Shown here: positions 6,444 through 13,933 of the stretch, one piece after another
How positions within the stretch are numbered: position 1 is the stretch's first letter
How the letters are laid out: each line of letters opens with the position of its first letter
NCBI GenBank assembly: GCA_003560935.1
Contig: PWJF01000120.1
Location: 1-15,842, forward strand
Source: Ignavibacteriales bacterium
GTDB lineage: Bacteria; Bacteroidota; Ignavibacteria; T3Sed10-11
Reading direction: 5' to 3'
Length of the DNA stretch: 15,842 nucleotides
Position numbers and translations under genes: made by a program
The notes under the pieces: model-generated
Database searches by the model: none
What the model was told of the DNA's origin: nothing
The model's input: only the letters and a program-made list of their open reading frames with translations

Positions 6444-7753
6444 AGATGTGAAGACCTTTGTCCGGTTTGATTATATCTCCAACGAGTGAGATCATCGAAC
6501 GTATCGATATCCATTATGACAGGTAAACGGTAATAACGAAGTCCGATCTCGTTCATTCTTTTAACTGTTTCATCGAACACGTTTTCGCTGCTCCACGGGA
6601 TACCGTTGAATAATTCCGGATAAAATTGTTTCATACCGAGAAGATAGTAACCGCCATCTTCGGCCGGACCGATGACGACATCGTGTGTATCCAAACGATG
6701 AATCGCATTATCTATGATCTCTCCGGTAAGATCGGGAGAATCAGTACCGATAATGACGACTTTTCGCATCGCATCGCGAAATACTTTCTGTAAGGAGTAT
6801 TTAATTCGTTCTCCCAAATCCCTTCCTTGCTGCACGTGCAACAGAAAACCGTTTTTCGTCCAGGAATTTATTTTCTTACCGTCACCCGGATCGGCATAAA
6901 ATATATACCGGTGTGTGATCGTTTTTGTTTGTTCGGATTCGAAAAATATTTTTTCCGCCCACTGCTTGTAAAGTGCCGTTGCTCTTTCATTACCGATGAT
7001 CGATGCGAGACGGGTTTTTACTTTTCCCGGCTCCGGATATCGGGCAAAAACAATCAGGGCATTTCTCATCCGTTTCATCCGTAAGCTTTCATATCGTCGT
7101 GCAATCTCCTCGACCGGAACGTTGCATATAAACTGCACCGTAAAATAGATATTATACAGTTGCTGACGAACAATTCCGTTTTCCACGAACCGTCTGGCGG
7201 AGGTCGTCACATATGCCGGCAGTTTTGTTATCTTCTTTTTCAAACGCCGTACGCGCCGGAGGAACTCAAGGTCTTCGAACAGCATCCAATCAGGAAATCC
7301 GCCTGCTTGTTCGAATGTTTCCCTCCGCACGGTGATACATTGATCGCCGAAACTGGTAAAGACCGAATCGAAATGCGTAAACCACGAATATAATGCAAAC
7401 CACCTGCTCGAATGGTCGAACTTCATTCGAAACAATGCTGCATCGCATTTCGGATTTAAAAAATACCGTTCGAGCTGAAAGTACGCATCGCCGGGTAATT
7501 CCGTATCGGCATGAAGAAAAATCAGGACGTTGCCTCGGGCAAAACGCGCACCGGCATTGCACTGGATTCCACGGCCCTTCTTCGATTCAACGACCCTCGC
7601 TCCCATCCGCGAAGCGATAGAGCGCGTTGCATCCGTGCTTCCGCCATCGGCGACGATTATCTCGATATCCGGAATCGTACGCTTCACCGATTTAATACAG
7701 GATGCGATCCCGTCCTCTTCGTTTATAGTTTGTATTATAACGGAATATTTCAT
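6440..7753 (-). CDS. Fused glycosyltransferase: TIGR04283 domain plus TIGR04282 (DUF2064) domain
   Basis: Two arsenosugar-linked transferase domains that are commonly separate genes are joined in one 437-aa protein. Residues 1 to about 225 are a family 2 glycosyltransferase (TIGR04283 type): SVIIQTINEEDGI, VADGGSTDAT, KGRGIQCNAGA, the metal/nucleotide-sugar loop FLHADTELP (79-87) and LFEDLEF (158-164). From about 231 the DUF2064/TIGR04282 nucleotidyl-glycosyltransferase-like domain begins with LIVFARYPEPGKVKTRLA (233-250) and has GTDSPDL (336-342), GPAEDGGYYLLG (362-373) and DIDTFDDL (415-422). Both active sites look intact. It follows the mini-thioredoxin gene by 9 nt and overlaps the DUF3047 start by 4 nt. 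I infer it builds or decorates the sugar part of the arsenosugar product; donor and acceptor are unknown. Confidence 0.9.
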   Translation of the reverse strand: MKYSVIIQTINEEDGIASCIKSVKRTIPDIEIIVADGGSTDATRSIASRMGARVVESKKGRGIQCNAGARFARGNVLIFLHADTELPGDAYFQLERYFLNPKCDAALFRMKFDHSSRWFALYSWFTHFDSVFTSFGDQCITVRRETFEQAGGFPDWMLFEDLEFLRRVRRLKKKITKLPAYVTTSARRFVENGIVRQQLYNIYFTVQFICNVPVEEIARRYESLRMKRMRNALIVFARYPEPGKVKTRLASIIGNERATALYKQWAEKIFFESEQTKTITHRYIFYADPGDGKKINSWTKNGFLLHVQQGRDLGERIKYSLQKVFRDAMRKVVIIGTDSPDLTGEIIDNAIHRLDTHDVVIGPAEDGGYYLLGMKQFYPELFNGIPWSSENVFDETVKRMNEIGLRYYRLPVIMDIDTFDDLTRWRYNQTGQRSSHL

Positions 7754-7762
7754 ATCAAGTCA

Positions 7763-8020
7763 CTACCCGGAATAAACACTATAAACTTTCTTTTTAATAT
7801 CCTCGGGTGATACTTCGCCGTAAAACATAAGTACACCTTCGATAAAAATAGCCGGCGTAATTACTACTTTTCGTTCCCTGAACACATCCTTGTTTTTCTC
7901 GCGCCGGTAAACGATTACGTCAAGCGGCATCCCGGATTGAAGATTGCGTATGGAATAAAGTGCCCCAACACACGCTTTACAACCTGATTCAATAAATACT
8001 TCGAGTCTTACTTTTCTCAT
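7763..8020 (-). CDS. Mini-thioredoxin/glutaredoxin-like protein, first gene of the arsenosugar operon
   Basis: The 85-aa product has the thioredoxin fold in its shortest form: beta strand VRLEVFI, redox pair CKAC (C14, C17), and the cis-proline loop VITPAIFIEG with P56. It resembles the small thioredoxin_3-like proteins. The function is presumably dithiol transfer, perhaps as electron donor to the ArsS-linked steps. A longer reading from a TTG at 8053 exists. I choose ATG at 8020 because the fold begins right there and the extra residues are non-conserved. No ribosome site precedes either start. The predicted transcription start (about 8022) is only two bases upstream, so translation may be leaderless. 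The gene is 9 nt ahead of the glycosyltransferase gene. Confidence 0.8.
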   Translation of the reverse strand: MRKVRLEVFIESGCKACVGALYSIRNLQSGMPLDVIVYRREKNKDVFRERKVVITPAIFIEGVLMFYGEVSPEDIKKKVYSVYSG

Positions 8021-8041
8021 AATGTATGAATATACATTATG
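8018..8041. promoter_or_regulatory. 10+10 bp perfect palindrome over the -10 box and start codon
   Basis: CATAATGTAT (8018-8027) and ATACATTATG (8032-8041) are exact reverse complements around a 4-nt spacer. On the - strand the palindrome contains the predicted -10 hexamer TATATT (8034 down to 8029) and the ATG of the mini-thioredoxin gene. Such a position suits a repressor operator, for example of the ArsR/SmtB type. The same sequence could also form a hairpin that hides the start codon. The regulator is not identified. Confidence 0.5.
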
Positions 8042-8055
8042 GATTAGACTCAAGA

Positions 8056-8071
8056 TGTCAGATAAACGACA
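8056..8071. promoter_or_regulatory. CooA/CRP-type operator, arsenosugar operon
   Basis: TGTCA-GATAAA-CGACA at 8056-8071 has the 5-6-5 layout of CRP-family sites and equals the R. rubrum CooA consensus TGTCA-N6-CGACA as I recall it. Its centre lies 41.5 bp before the transcription start (about 8022) implied by the TATATT hexamer at 8029-8034 on the - strand, i.e. class-II activator spacing. It sits in the gap between the upstream Crp-type gene and the arsenosugar operon. Confidence 0.55.
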
Positions 8072-8080
8072 GAAACGGAG

Positions 8081-8773
8081 TTATATACCGATTTTTTTCA
8101 ATCGGGATAAATCATTAATGGTTATCTGTTTCCGGTCGAAATCGATTATTTCCTGGGTTCGCAGCTCGTTTAAGGTAGATGTGACGGTCTGGCGGGCAGC
8201 ACCGGTAAGAAAACCCAGCTCTTGATGAGATAACGGCGGTTTAATCGTAATAACACCGGATTTTATCATGCCGAATTCTTCGGCATACCGAACTAAAAAA
8301 CTTGCTATCCGTTTTTTAACATCTTTAAAGACGAGTTCGGTGACGCGTTCCTCGACTTTCCGTAAACGATTGCCAACCTCTTTGGTTACACGGAAATTTA
8401 ATTCGGGATACTTCCTCAGCATTTTTTCAAAATCCGATCTCAGCATATTACAGATCAACACTTCGCCGATGGCAGTGGCAATTTCATTCCGATCTTCGGT
8501 ACCTTCGGTATATAACAATTCACCGAATACCTCGCCCGGTCCGATAATATCAAGGATAATTTCTTTGCCGTCTTCGGATATGCGGGAAATTTTGACATGC
8601 CCCTTTTTTAAGAAATAAATACAACGGGAAGGTTCGGCCGGAAAATAGACCGGATCGGTTGTTTTGAACGTACACATAGCCGCCAGTTTATCGACGGCCT
8701 TCATAGTTTCTTCATCCAGCCCCTCAAAAATATTAAAATGCCTTAAATACCAAAACTTCGATTTCTCCTCCAT
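8081..8773 (-). CDS. Crp/Fnr-family regulator 1 with CooA-like DNA-recognition helix
   Basis: This cytosolic 230-aa transcription factor has an N-terminal cyclic-nucleotide-binding-like sensor (about 12-125, with YFLKKGHVKISRIS and IIGPGEVFGEL), a dimerisation helix (130-165) and a winged helix-turn-helix (182-207). The recognition helix GAARQTVTSTLNEL places R194, Q195 and S199 where E. coli CRP has R180, E181 and R185. Arg-Gln there is the CooA arrangement. The CooA haem ligands (Cys-x-His in the sensor) are absent, as is the N-terminal Cys cluster of Fnr. The effector is unknown. It starts 5 nt after the stop of its paralog and ends 60 nt before the arsenosugar operon, so it probably controls that operon. 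The weak ribosome context suggests coupling to the upstream gene. Confidence 0.9.
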   Translation of the reverse strand: MEEKSKFWYLRHFNIFEGLDEETMKAVDKLAAMCTFKTTDPVYFPAEPSRCIYFLKKGHVKISRISEDGKEIILDIIGPGEVFGELLYTEGTEDRNEIATAIGEVLICNMLRSDFEKMLRKYPELNFRVTKEVGNRLRKVEERVTELVFKDVKKRIASFLVRYAEEFGMIKSGVITIKPPLSHQELGFLTGAARQTVTSTLNELRTQEIIDFDRKQITINDLSRLKKIGI

Positions 8774-8778
8774 ATAAA

Positions 8779-9471
8779 TTATTTATCCATTTTTTTTAGC
8801 TGATTGTAGTTCTTTATGAGAAATTGTTTACGATCGAAGTCAATAATATCCTCGCTTCTCAGCTTATTGAGAACGGTGGTGACCGTCTGCCGGGCACAAC
8901 CGGTTAAATAGCCGATATCCTGATGAGAGAGAGTGGGTTTTATTGTAACGACACCGTCCTTGATCTTGCCGAATTCTTCCGCATACTTTGCCAGGAACCC
9001 GACAACCCTACTATTAACATCCTTGAACATCAGATCGGGTATACGCTCTTCGAATTTACGTAGCCGGAGTCCCATCCATTTTGTCACACGGAGATTAAGA
9101 TCGGAATTTTCGCGCATCATTGATTCGAAATCTTTTACCCGCATCGTACAGATAAGGACATCATCCATCGCCTGCGCAATTTCGTCCCGATCGCGCTCGG
9201 GATCGACGATTCCGAGCTCGCCGAATAATTCACCCGGACCGATAATATCGAGGATTACTTCCTGCCCTTCGGGTGAAATACGCGATATTTTCACCCTTCC
9301 TTCTTTGAGAAAGAATATAGAGGAAGACTGCTCGTCGGGAAAATAAATCGGTTGGCTTGCTTTGACGGTCGACATCGTAGTCATATCGTTCAGCTTCATC
9401 ATCGTCGCTTTGTCGACGCTTTCGAGGATGTTGAAATGCTTCAGATACCAGAATTTGGTTTTTTCAGCCAT
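8779..9471 (-). CDS. Crp/Fnr-family regulator 2, tandem paralog
   Basis: This regulator is also 230 aa and is similar to its neighbour along the whole length: both begin (M)xEKxKFWYLxHFNI, share KISRIS, ILDIIGPG and FGEL, and end DFDRKQ followed by QLKK or RLKK. The recognition helix GCARQTVTTVLNKL keeps R194 and Q195 but has T199. The sensor domains differ more than the DNA-binding domains (for example ELGIVDPERDRDEIAQ here against ELLYTEGTEDRNEIAT), which suggests similar DNA targets with different signals. I reject a longer reading from 9768 because its extra 99 residues are antisense to the end of the amidase gene and look non-coding. ATG at 9471 matches the paralog's start exactly. It is the first gene of the pair; a possible promoter lies at 9513-9540. 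Confidence 0.9.
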   Translation of the reverse strand: MAEKTKFWYLKHFNILESVDKATMMKLNDMTTMSTVKASQPIYFPDEQSSSIFFLKEGRVKISRISPEGQEVILDIIGPGELFGELGIVDPERDRDEIAQAMDDVLICTMRVKDFESMMRENSDLNLRVTKWMGLRLRKFEERIPDLMFKDVNSRVVGFLAKYAEEFGKIKDGVVTIKPTLSHQDIGYLTGCARQTVTTVLNKLRSEDIIDFDRKQFLIKNYNQLKKMDK

Positions 9472-9512
9472 AGTGTATCCGGGGAATATATGGGGATTAT
9501 TTTTATTTATCG

Positions 9513-9540
9513 ATATTATTGTAACATTCTTAAAGTCGAA
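9513..9540 (-). promoter_or_regulatory. Possible sigma70-type promoter for the Crp/Fnr pair
   Basis: Read on the - strand, TTCGAC (9540-9535) and TAATAT (9518-9513) are separated by 16 nt in the 82-nt gap between the amidase stop and the regulator start. Both hexamers are imperfect and the region is A+T-rich, so this is only a candidate. I see no TGTCA-type palindrome here, so simple autoregulation by that motif is not supported. Confidence 0.3.
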
Positions 9541-9553
9541 AATAATTCCCGGA

Positions 9554-11224
9554 TTAATTATCCATTGATGGATGTTTTTTGTGATAACCGGTCGCTTTCT
9601 GGAACTCGTACGCCAGGGATAGAATTCTCCCCTCATCAAACAATCGTCCCGTAAAACTGATACTTGTCGGTGTGCCCTGTTCGGAGAATCCGTTCGGAAC
9701 AACCACACACGGGTGACCGCTGAGGTTGGTAAGCAAGAGATTCGGACCCTGCCACGACGGAGCGACATACAGATCGACCGTCCCCATCAATTCATGCATC
9801 CGTTGAATAAGTTCGTACCTGATCCTGTTAGCATTGATATATTCGACCGCGGGTACGAATCTTGCTTGCCGGAAAACATTCGGCCAGGCATTTTTGATTT
9901 GCCTTACCATGAGACTATCTCTTCCGCTTCGTGTTAACTCATCGAACGCAGCCGCCGCTTCCACGCTGAGTATAAAACTGAGAGCCGAGACCGGTAAATC
10001 AGGAAGCTCGATCGGTACAAGTTCGGCGCCGAGATTCCGCAGTACTTCAAGCGACAGCGAATCCTGTGAATGGAACGGATAGTCTGCTTCAAAATCTTTT
10101 TTCACATATCCGATGCGCAGCTCAGATATATTGATGTCCGGATTATAAGAAAACGGGAAATCATATACCGTTCGATCTCTTCCATCGGGACCAAGAATTG
10201 CATCGAATACGATAGCGGCATCTTCGGCATTTCGGGTAAGCGGTCCTACTTTGTCCATCGACCAGCTTAACGCCATCGCACCGTATCTGCTTACTCGTCC
10301 ATACGTCGGGCGCAGGCCGGTAACTCCGTTAACCGTCGCGGGCGATACGATCGATCCCCACGTCTCGGTTCCGATTGCGAACGGTACAAGTCCCGCCGCC
10401 ACCACTGCCGCAGAGCCGGCGGATGAACCGCTCGATCCCTGTGTTATATCCCACGGATTGCGGGTTCTGCCGCCGAACCACACATCGCCCCATGCAAGCG
10501 CGCCAAGGGTAAGCTTCGCAACGAGAACCGCACCGGCTTCGTCAAGTTTTTGTACCACGGTTGCGTCATAGTCGATCATCTGGTCTTTAAACGGTACGGC
10601 ACCCCATGTTGTTTTATAACCTCTGGTGGAAAACAGATCTTTAATTCCATATGGAATGCCGTGTAATGGACCGCGATAATTGCCCGCAGCAATCTCTTCG
10701 TCGGCTTCCCGGGCTTTCTGTATTGCATGTTCTTCGGTAAAGGTAATGACACACTCAAGCACCGGATCGAATTTTTTCAGTCTGTCAAGATAAAATTCCG
10801 TAAGTTGTATTGATGTTATCTGACGGGTCCTGATCAATCCGGCAAGTTCACGGATTGAATAAAAGGCGAGATCGTCGGGATCATCGGGCAATTGAACATT
10901 GGAAAGGTTCTCTAAATCCAATCCGCTATCATTAGTATCGAAAGAATAACCCAAAGGAAGCGGGTCGAACGTCAGCGCAGGCGGTATGCTGTTATTCAAT
11001 CCATATGCGCGAATGGCTTCGTAACTCGAGCGGTATTGTGAAAGGCCATCGATCATGGAATCCCGCTCTGCTTCGGAGAAACTAAGTCCTATTATGTTTT
11101 CCGCATGTGAGATATTTTCTATCGTGATATTATTTTGTTCGGCCGGTATGATATACAGTACGCCGAAGAATACAAATCCCGCTAACGTGCCGCAGACGAA
11201 GTATTTAAGTTCTTTCCGAATCAT
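9554..11224 (-). CDS. Amidase-signature family hydrolase, membrane-anchored or exported
   Basis: This 556-aa member of the amidase signature family (relatives: GatA, FAAH, plant and bacterial amidases) hydrolyses amide bonds with a Ser-cisSer-Lys triad. The triad is visible: K195 in GIPYGIKDL, S267 in the Gly/Ser-rich stretch GSSGSSAGSAAVVAAG, and nucleophile S291 in GTETWGSIVSPA. The alignment to GatA K79/S154/S178 keeps the 24-residue Ser-Ser spacing. Residues 8-27 are a hydrophobic helix after a basic start, so the enzyme is anchored in the inner membrane or exported. About 115 residues of acidic, Asn-rich sequence precede the catalytic domain. This is not GatA, which is cytosolic. ATG at 11224 follows GGAG. 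It stands 88 nt after the Omp85 gene in the same direction. Substrate unknown. Confidence 0.88.
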   Translation of the reverse strand: MIRKELKYFVCGTLAGFVFFGVLYIIPAEQNNITIENISHAENIIGLSFSEAERDSMIDGLSQYRSSYEAIRAYGLNNSIPPALTFDPLPLGYSFDTNDSGLDLENLSNVQLPDDPDDLAFYSIRELAGLIRTRQITSIQLTEFYLDRLKKFDPVLECVITFTEEHAIQKAREADEEIAAGNYRGPLHGIPYGIKDLFSTRGYKTTWGAVPFKDQMIDYDATVVQKLDEAGAVLVAKLTLGALAWGDVWFGGRTRNPWDITQGSSGSSAGSAAVVAAGLVPFAIGTETWGSIVSPATVNGVTGLRPTYGRVSRYGAMALSWSMDKVGPLTRNAEDAAIVFDAILGPDGRDRTVYDFPFSYNPDINISELRIGYVKKDFEADYPFHSQDSLSLEVLRNLGAELVPIELPDLPVSALSFILSVEAAAAFDELTRSGRDSLMVRQIKNAWPNVFRQARFVPAVEYINANRIRYELIQRMHELMGTVDLYVAPSWQGPNLLLTNLSGHPCVVVPNGFSEQGTPTSISFTGRLFDEGRILSLAYEFQKATGYHKKHPSMDN

Positions 11225-11312
11225 GGTGCGCTCCGTTTATGAAAGGTCGGATATTGTTAATAAAGGATAAAAGGTTATGAAAGATGGAGGAATTATTTAA
11301 GAAAGTCAATCG

Positions 11313-12773
11313 CTACCATACTCCCCGTCCGATCTGAATGTGATACTGCCAGCCCGGTTTTTCGGGACGCCGGTCGGGAGGAGCGAACACAGTATCAAAT
11401 CCGTATGCATAATCGAATCCGATCATACCAAGCCACGGGACATTAATACGAATGCCGAAGCCTGCTGATCTGCGCAGATCACGGAATCGTATATCCCGGA
11501 GTTCTTCCCAGACATTTCCAGTCTCTGCAAATGCGAGTAGAAAAACAGTGAATGGATCCAGAATAGGAGCGTACCGTAATTCTACTGTATAAGCTGCGAT
11601 TGCTTGTCCGCCGACCGGATTCCCCTCGTCATCGACTGGCCCCACGCTTCGGTCTTTATAACCTCGCAGCGGAATCGTGTTAAACTGACCGAGACCGGTG
11701 CCGCCCATGAAGAAAAGTTCAACCGGAGGTATTCTCGACGCATCGTTTATTGGAAATAACGACGCGGTTTTTGTTTTCACGGCAAGAACAATTCTTTTCG
11801 AATTAAAGAGCGACGCATACCAATTTGCATCCATCATATGACGGTGAAAATCAACGGTACCGGGCAACAGAGGGCCTCCCGCGATTTCATTGGTAATCGA
11901 GATATCGGATCCCCTTGTTGGAAACACCGGATGATCTGTGCTATTGCGGCCGATAATCTGTGCAACGCCGAAATGTGTCGATATGCCGGGAAGAAATATA
12001 TCCTGACCTTCTTCTACATCGTTCCGTTGCCAGCGTATAATCCACGTCCCGCGAAAATAATCGTCGGGCCATTGAAACCGCCTGCCGATCCGGAGCGCTG
12101 CACCAGTCCGCCGATGATCGATAAATATTCTCTGCCGTGTATCGAATAAGTCGACACCGAATAAAGTGGGAGTATCGTATAACCAGGGTTCGGTAAATGA
12201 GATACGGAACGTTCTGAATGTACCCGGCTCACCGAATTGCCAGTCGAGCTGCAACTGCTGCCCCGCGCCGCCGCGAAACGGGCGCCGCAGGTCGAAATTA
12301 TTAAAGCTTACTCCAAGACCGCCCGTTAATCCGAAACCGGGCGTATATCCCACCGATGCGTTGTATGTATCGCTGGATTGTTCTTCAAGATTATACACGA
12401 TGTTTACGGTTTCGTCGTCCTCGAACTTAAGTTCGGGCTGAATTGATTCTGGTTTGAAATAATTAAGCTGCTGCAGTGTGCTGACGCTGCGAATCAGATT
12501 CTCACGGGAAAAATAGTCTCCGGGAATCGTGTAGAGTTCTCTGCGTATGACACGTTCCTGGGTTCTCGTATTACCGCTGATTATAACCCGCCCGATGCGA
12601 AACCGACCGGGTACTTCTTCGCCGGGTTGCATAATTATGCTATCTCTTGTGCCGCATCGATTCAGATTGCCGGACGGACCGTTCTCCGAATGTTCGACAT
12701 TTATCTCAAATGCTTTGATCGTCAATGCAGCGACTAATATTCCGGAATAAAATACTACCGTGTGAAATCGCAT
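11313..12773 (-). CDS. Short Omp85/BamA-like outer-membrane protein with one POTRA domain
   Basis: The 486-aa protein has a hydrophobic signal segment (1-22), one POTRA-like domain (about 57-132: IGRVIISGNTRTQERVIRREL through VNIVYNLEEQ) and an Omp85 beta-barrel (about 135-486). The barrel carries the loop-6 motif LRGY (369-372), a repeated aromatic/Gly pattern and a C-terminal Trp, the usual barrel-insertion signal. BamA normally has five POTRA domains and about 800 residues, so this is not the house-keeping assembly factor; a dedicated translocation or assembly paralog is likelier. No TamB- or TpsA-type partner is next to it. A TTGACA-like box lies at 12835-12830, but a good -10 is not at standard spacing. 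The ribosome site GGAGG is 13 nt before the ATG, rather far. Confidence 0.85.
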   Translation of the reverse strand: MRFHTVVFYSGILVAALTIKAFEINVEHSENGPSGNLNRCGTRDSIIMQPGEEVPGRFRIGRVIISGNTRTQERVIRRELYTIPGDYFSRENLIRSVSTLQQLNYFKPESIQPELKFEDDETVNIVYNLEEQSSDTYNASVGYTPGFGLTGGLGVSFNNFDLRRPFRGGAGQQLQLDWQFGEPGTFRTFRISFTEPWLYDTPTLFGVDLFDTRQRIFIDHRRTGAALRIGRRFQWPDDYFRGTWIIRWQRNDVEEGQDIFLPGISTHFGVAQIIGRNSTDHPVFPTRGSDISITNEIAGGPLLPGTVDFHRHMMDANWYASLFNSKRIVLAVKTKTASLFPINDASRIPPVELFFMGGTGLGQFNTIPLRGYKDRSVGPVDDEGNPVGGQAIAAYTVELRYAPILDPFTVFLLAFAETGNVWEELRDIRFRDLRRSAGFGIRINVPWLGMIGFDYAYGFDTVFAPPDRRPEKPGWQYHIQIGRGVW

Positions 12774-13000
12774 GATGAAACAGCAGCCTCCATCAATTCC
12801 AGAAATAACAGCGACGAACTGGAAAATATTGTCAACACCGCTTAAGATACGAAAAATAAACTATTCTTTGTGGTCTGTTAATGAAATACGCGGGAAGACG
12901 TTTTAAACAATTCAGAGATGAGGTGCTCAAATCATGTAAGTTCGCCGCAGGTTATACAGATTATTCCCTTATCCTGTTTCAGAATCAGTGCAATCCGTGG

Positions 13001-13047
13001 CTTTATTTATTTAAATATGCAGGTACGCTCAGGAGAACGTACCTGCA
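13001..13047 (-). terminator. Hairpin with A/T-rich tail after the DsrE gene
   Basis: TGCAGGTACG (13018-13027) and CGTACCTGCA (13038-13047) form a perfect 10-bp stem with a 10-nt loop. It lies 24-53 nt after the dsrE-type stop on the - strand and is followed by TATTTAAATAAATAAA. The tail is A/T-rich but not a pure U run, so termination strength is uncertain. The rest of the 12774-13070 gap holds the Omp85 leader; I see no gene in it. Confidence 0.55.
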
Positions 13048-13070
13048 CAATGGAGATAGAGTGCTATGTG

Positions 13071-13427
13071 TTAGAATGTTACGACGTGGTAGCCCTTATC
13101 GAGATATTGCTTCAGACTCGGATGACCTTCATATTCATCGAGTAATTTGACGCCCGACGATTGCACGGCATTTTTTACTCCAAATGCGCCCGCACAGAAA
13201 CTGCACACACCAGAAATTTTATCTCTTATCGCAACATAATGATTATGCAGCTTATGATCCTCCTTTTCAAGTTCCGGCACCCATTTGGCGCCTGCACCGT
13301 CGAATATAAGCGTTACATCCTCGTTCGATTCTTTATACTCCTTCGTTAATTCCAGGGCATTCAACATTCTTCCCATATTTTCGTGTGTATCGGTATCTGC
13401 CATTACTACTACTGCTGCTTTGGACAA
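13071..13427 (-). CDS. DsrE-family sulfur-relay-like protein
   Basis: The 118-aa cytosolic protein has the DsrE/F fold: an initial strand AAVVVMADTDTHENMGRMLNALELTKE, a central VTLIFDGAGAKWV, then VCSFCAGAFGV with C75 and C78, and KLLDEYEGHPSLKQYLDKGYHVVTF at the end. DsrE/TusD relatives carry persulfide sulfur on a conserved Cys; C78 (in CAGAFG) is the likely one. Translation starts at TTG (13427): AAGGAG lies eight bases upstream and no ATG is in frame near it. It follows the thioredoxin gene by 30 nt, so the two form an operon ending at the hairpin at 13001-13047. The partner protein in sulfur transfer is not evident. Confidence 0.82.
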   Translation of the reverse strand: MSKAAVVVMADTDTHENMGRMLNALELTKEYKESNEDVTLIFDGAGAKWVPELEKEDHKLHNHYVAIRDKISGVCSFCAGAFGVKNAVQSSGVKLLDEYEGHPSLKQYLDKGYHVVTF

Positions 13428-13457
13428 TTAGATTACTCCTTTCTTGATAATTAGTGA

Positions 13458-13853
13458 TTAATTTAAGTATGCCGTTAGTTTATTACGTAACTCATCTACA
13501 CTGATTTGATGCGTTATTCGCTCCTTGATTTTTCCGCTTTCGGGATCGATGAGAAGCAGCAATCCTGTCTGCCCTCCGAATTCCCTCTGAACATGATCAA
13601 GACCGAGAAGCCGTGCGTGCAGCACAGATTGTTCCTGTGCAAACTCATCGGTTTGATCGAATACTGCAAAGAGAACGCCCTTCCCTTTGAATTCTTTTTT
13701 CACCTCGTCGACTTTCGGATCGAGGGTTTTGCATTTTCCGCACCAATCCGCATACATCCGGAGCGCTATCAGTTCCGGTTCACTCTCATTTTCACCCGTT
13801 ATTACCGGCAATGAGATAAGGACAATCATCAAAAACGACATTACATATTTCAT
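13458..13853 (-). CDS. Exported thioredoxin-like protein lacking the cis-proline
   Basis: The 131-aa product has a signal peptide (1-20, MKYVMSFLMIVLISLPVITG) and a thioredoxin domain with ADWCGKCK (C38, C41), so it works in the periplasm or at the membrane. The loop that should hold the cis-proline reads EFGGQTGLLLLIDPESG, with no Pro before the final strand. That is unusual and may alter substrate release or redox potential. ATG at 13853 is chosen over an upstream ATG at 13871 because GGGAGG is correctly spaced for it and the signal peptide begins there. It leads the two-gene unit with dsrE. A CooA-type site is centred about 88 bp upstream. Confidence 0.83.
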   Translation of the reverse strand: MKYVMSFLMIVLISLPVITGENESEPELIALRMYADWCGKCKTLDPKVDEVKKEFKGKGVLFAVFDQTDEFAQEQSVLHARLLGLDHVQREFGGQTGLLLLIDPESGKIKERITHQISVDELRNKLTAYLN

Positions 13854-13933
13854 GTTGCTTCCTCCCTGCATTAAGTAATCATTGATTGTTTTGAGTTAAC
13901 ATGGTTAATTTACGAAATTTCACTGGGCAATAC

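Noticed and set aside
8081..9471. Calling either regulator CooA, Fnr or Crp
   Set aside because: No CooA Cys-x-His haem ligands, no Fnr cysteine cluster, and the recognition helix differs from CRP at two of three contact residues.
9472..9768. 99-residue N-terminal extension of the second Crp/Fnr regulator
   Set aside because: It is partly antisense to the amidase end, has no domain character, and the paralog begins exactly at the internal ATG (9471).
11313..12773. House-keeping BamA
   Set aside because: Only one POTRA and about 60% of the usual length.
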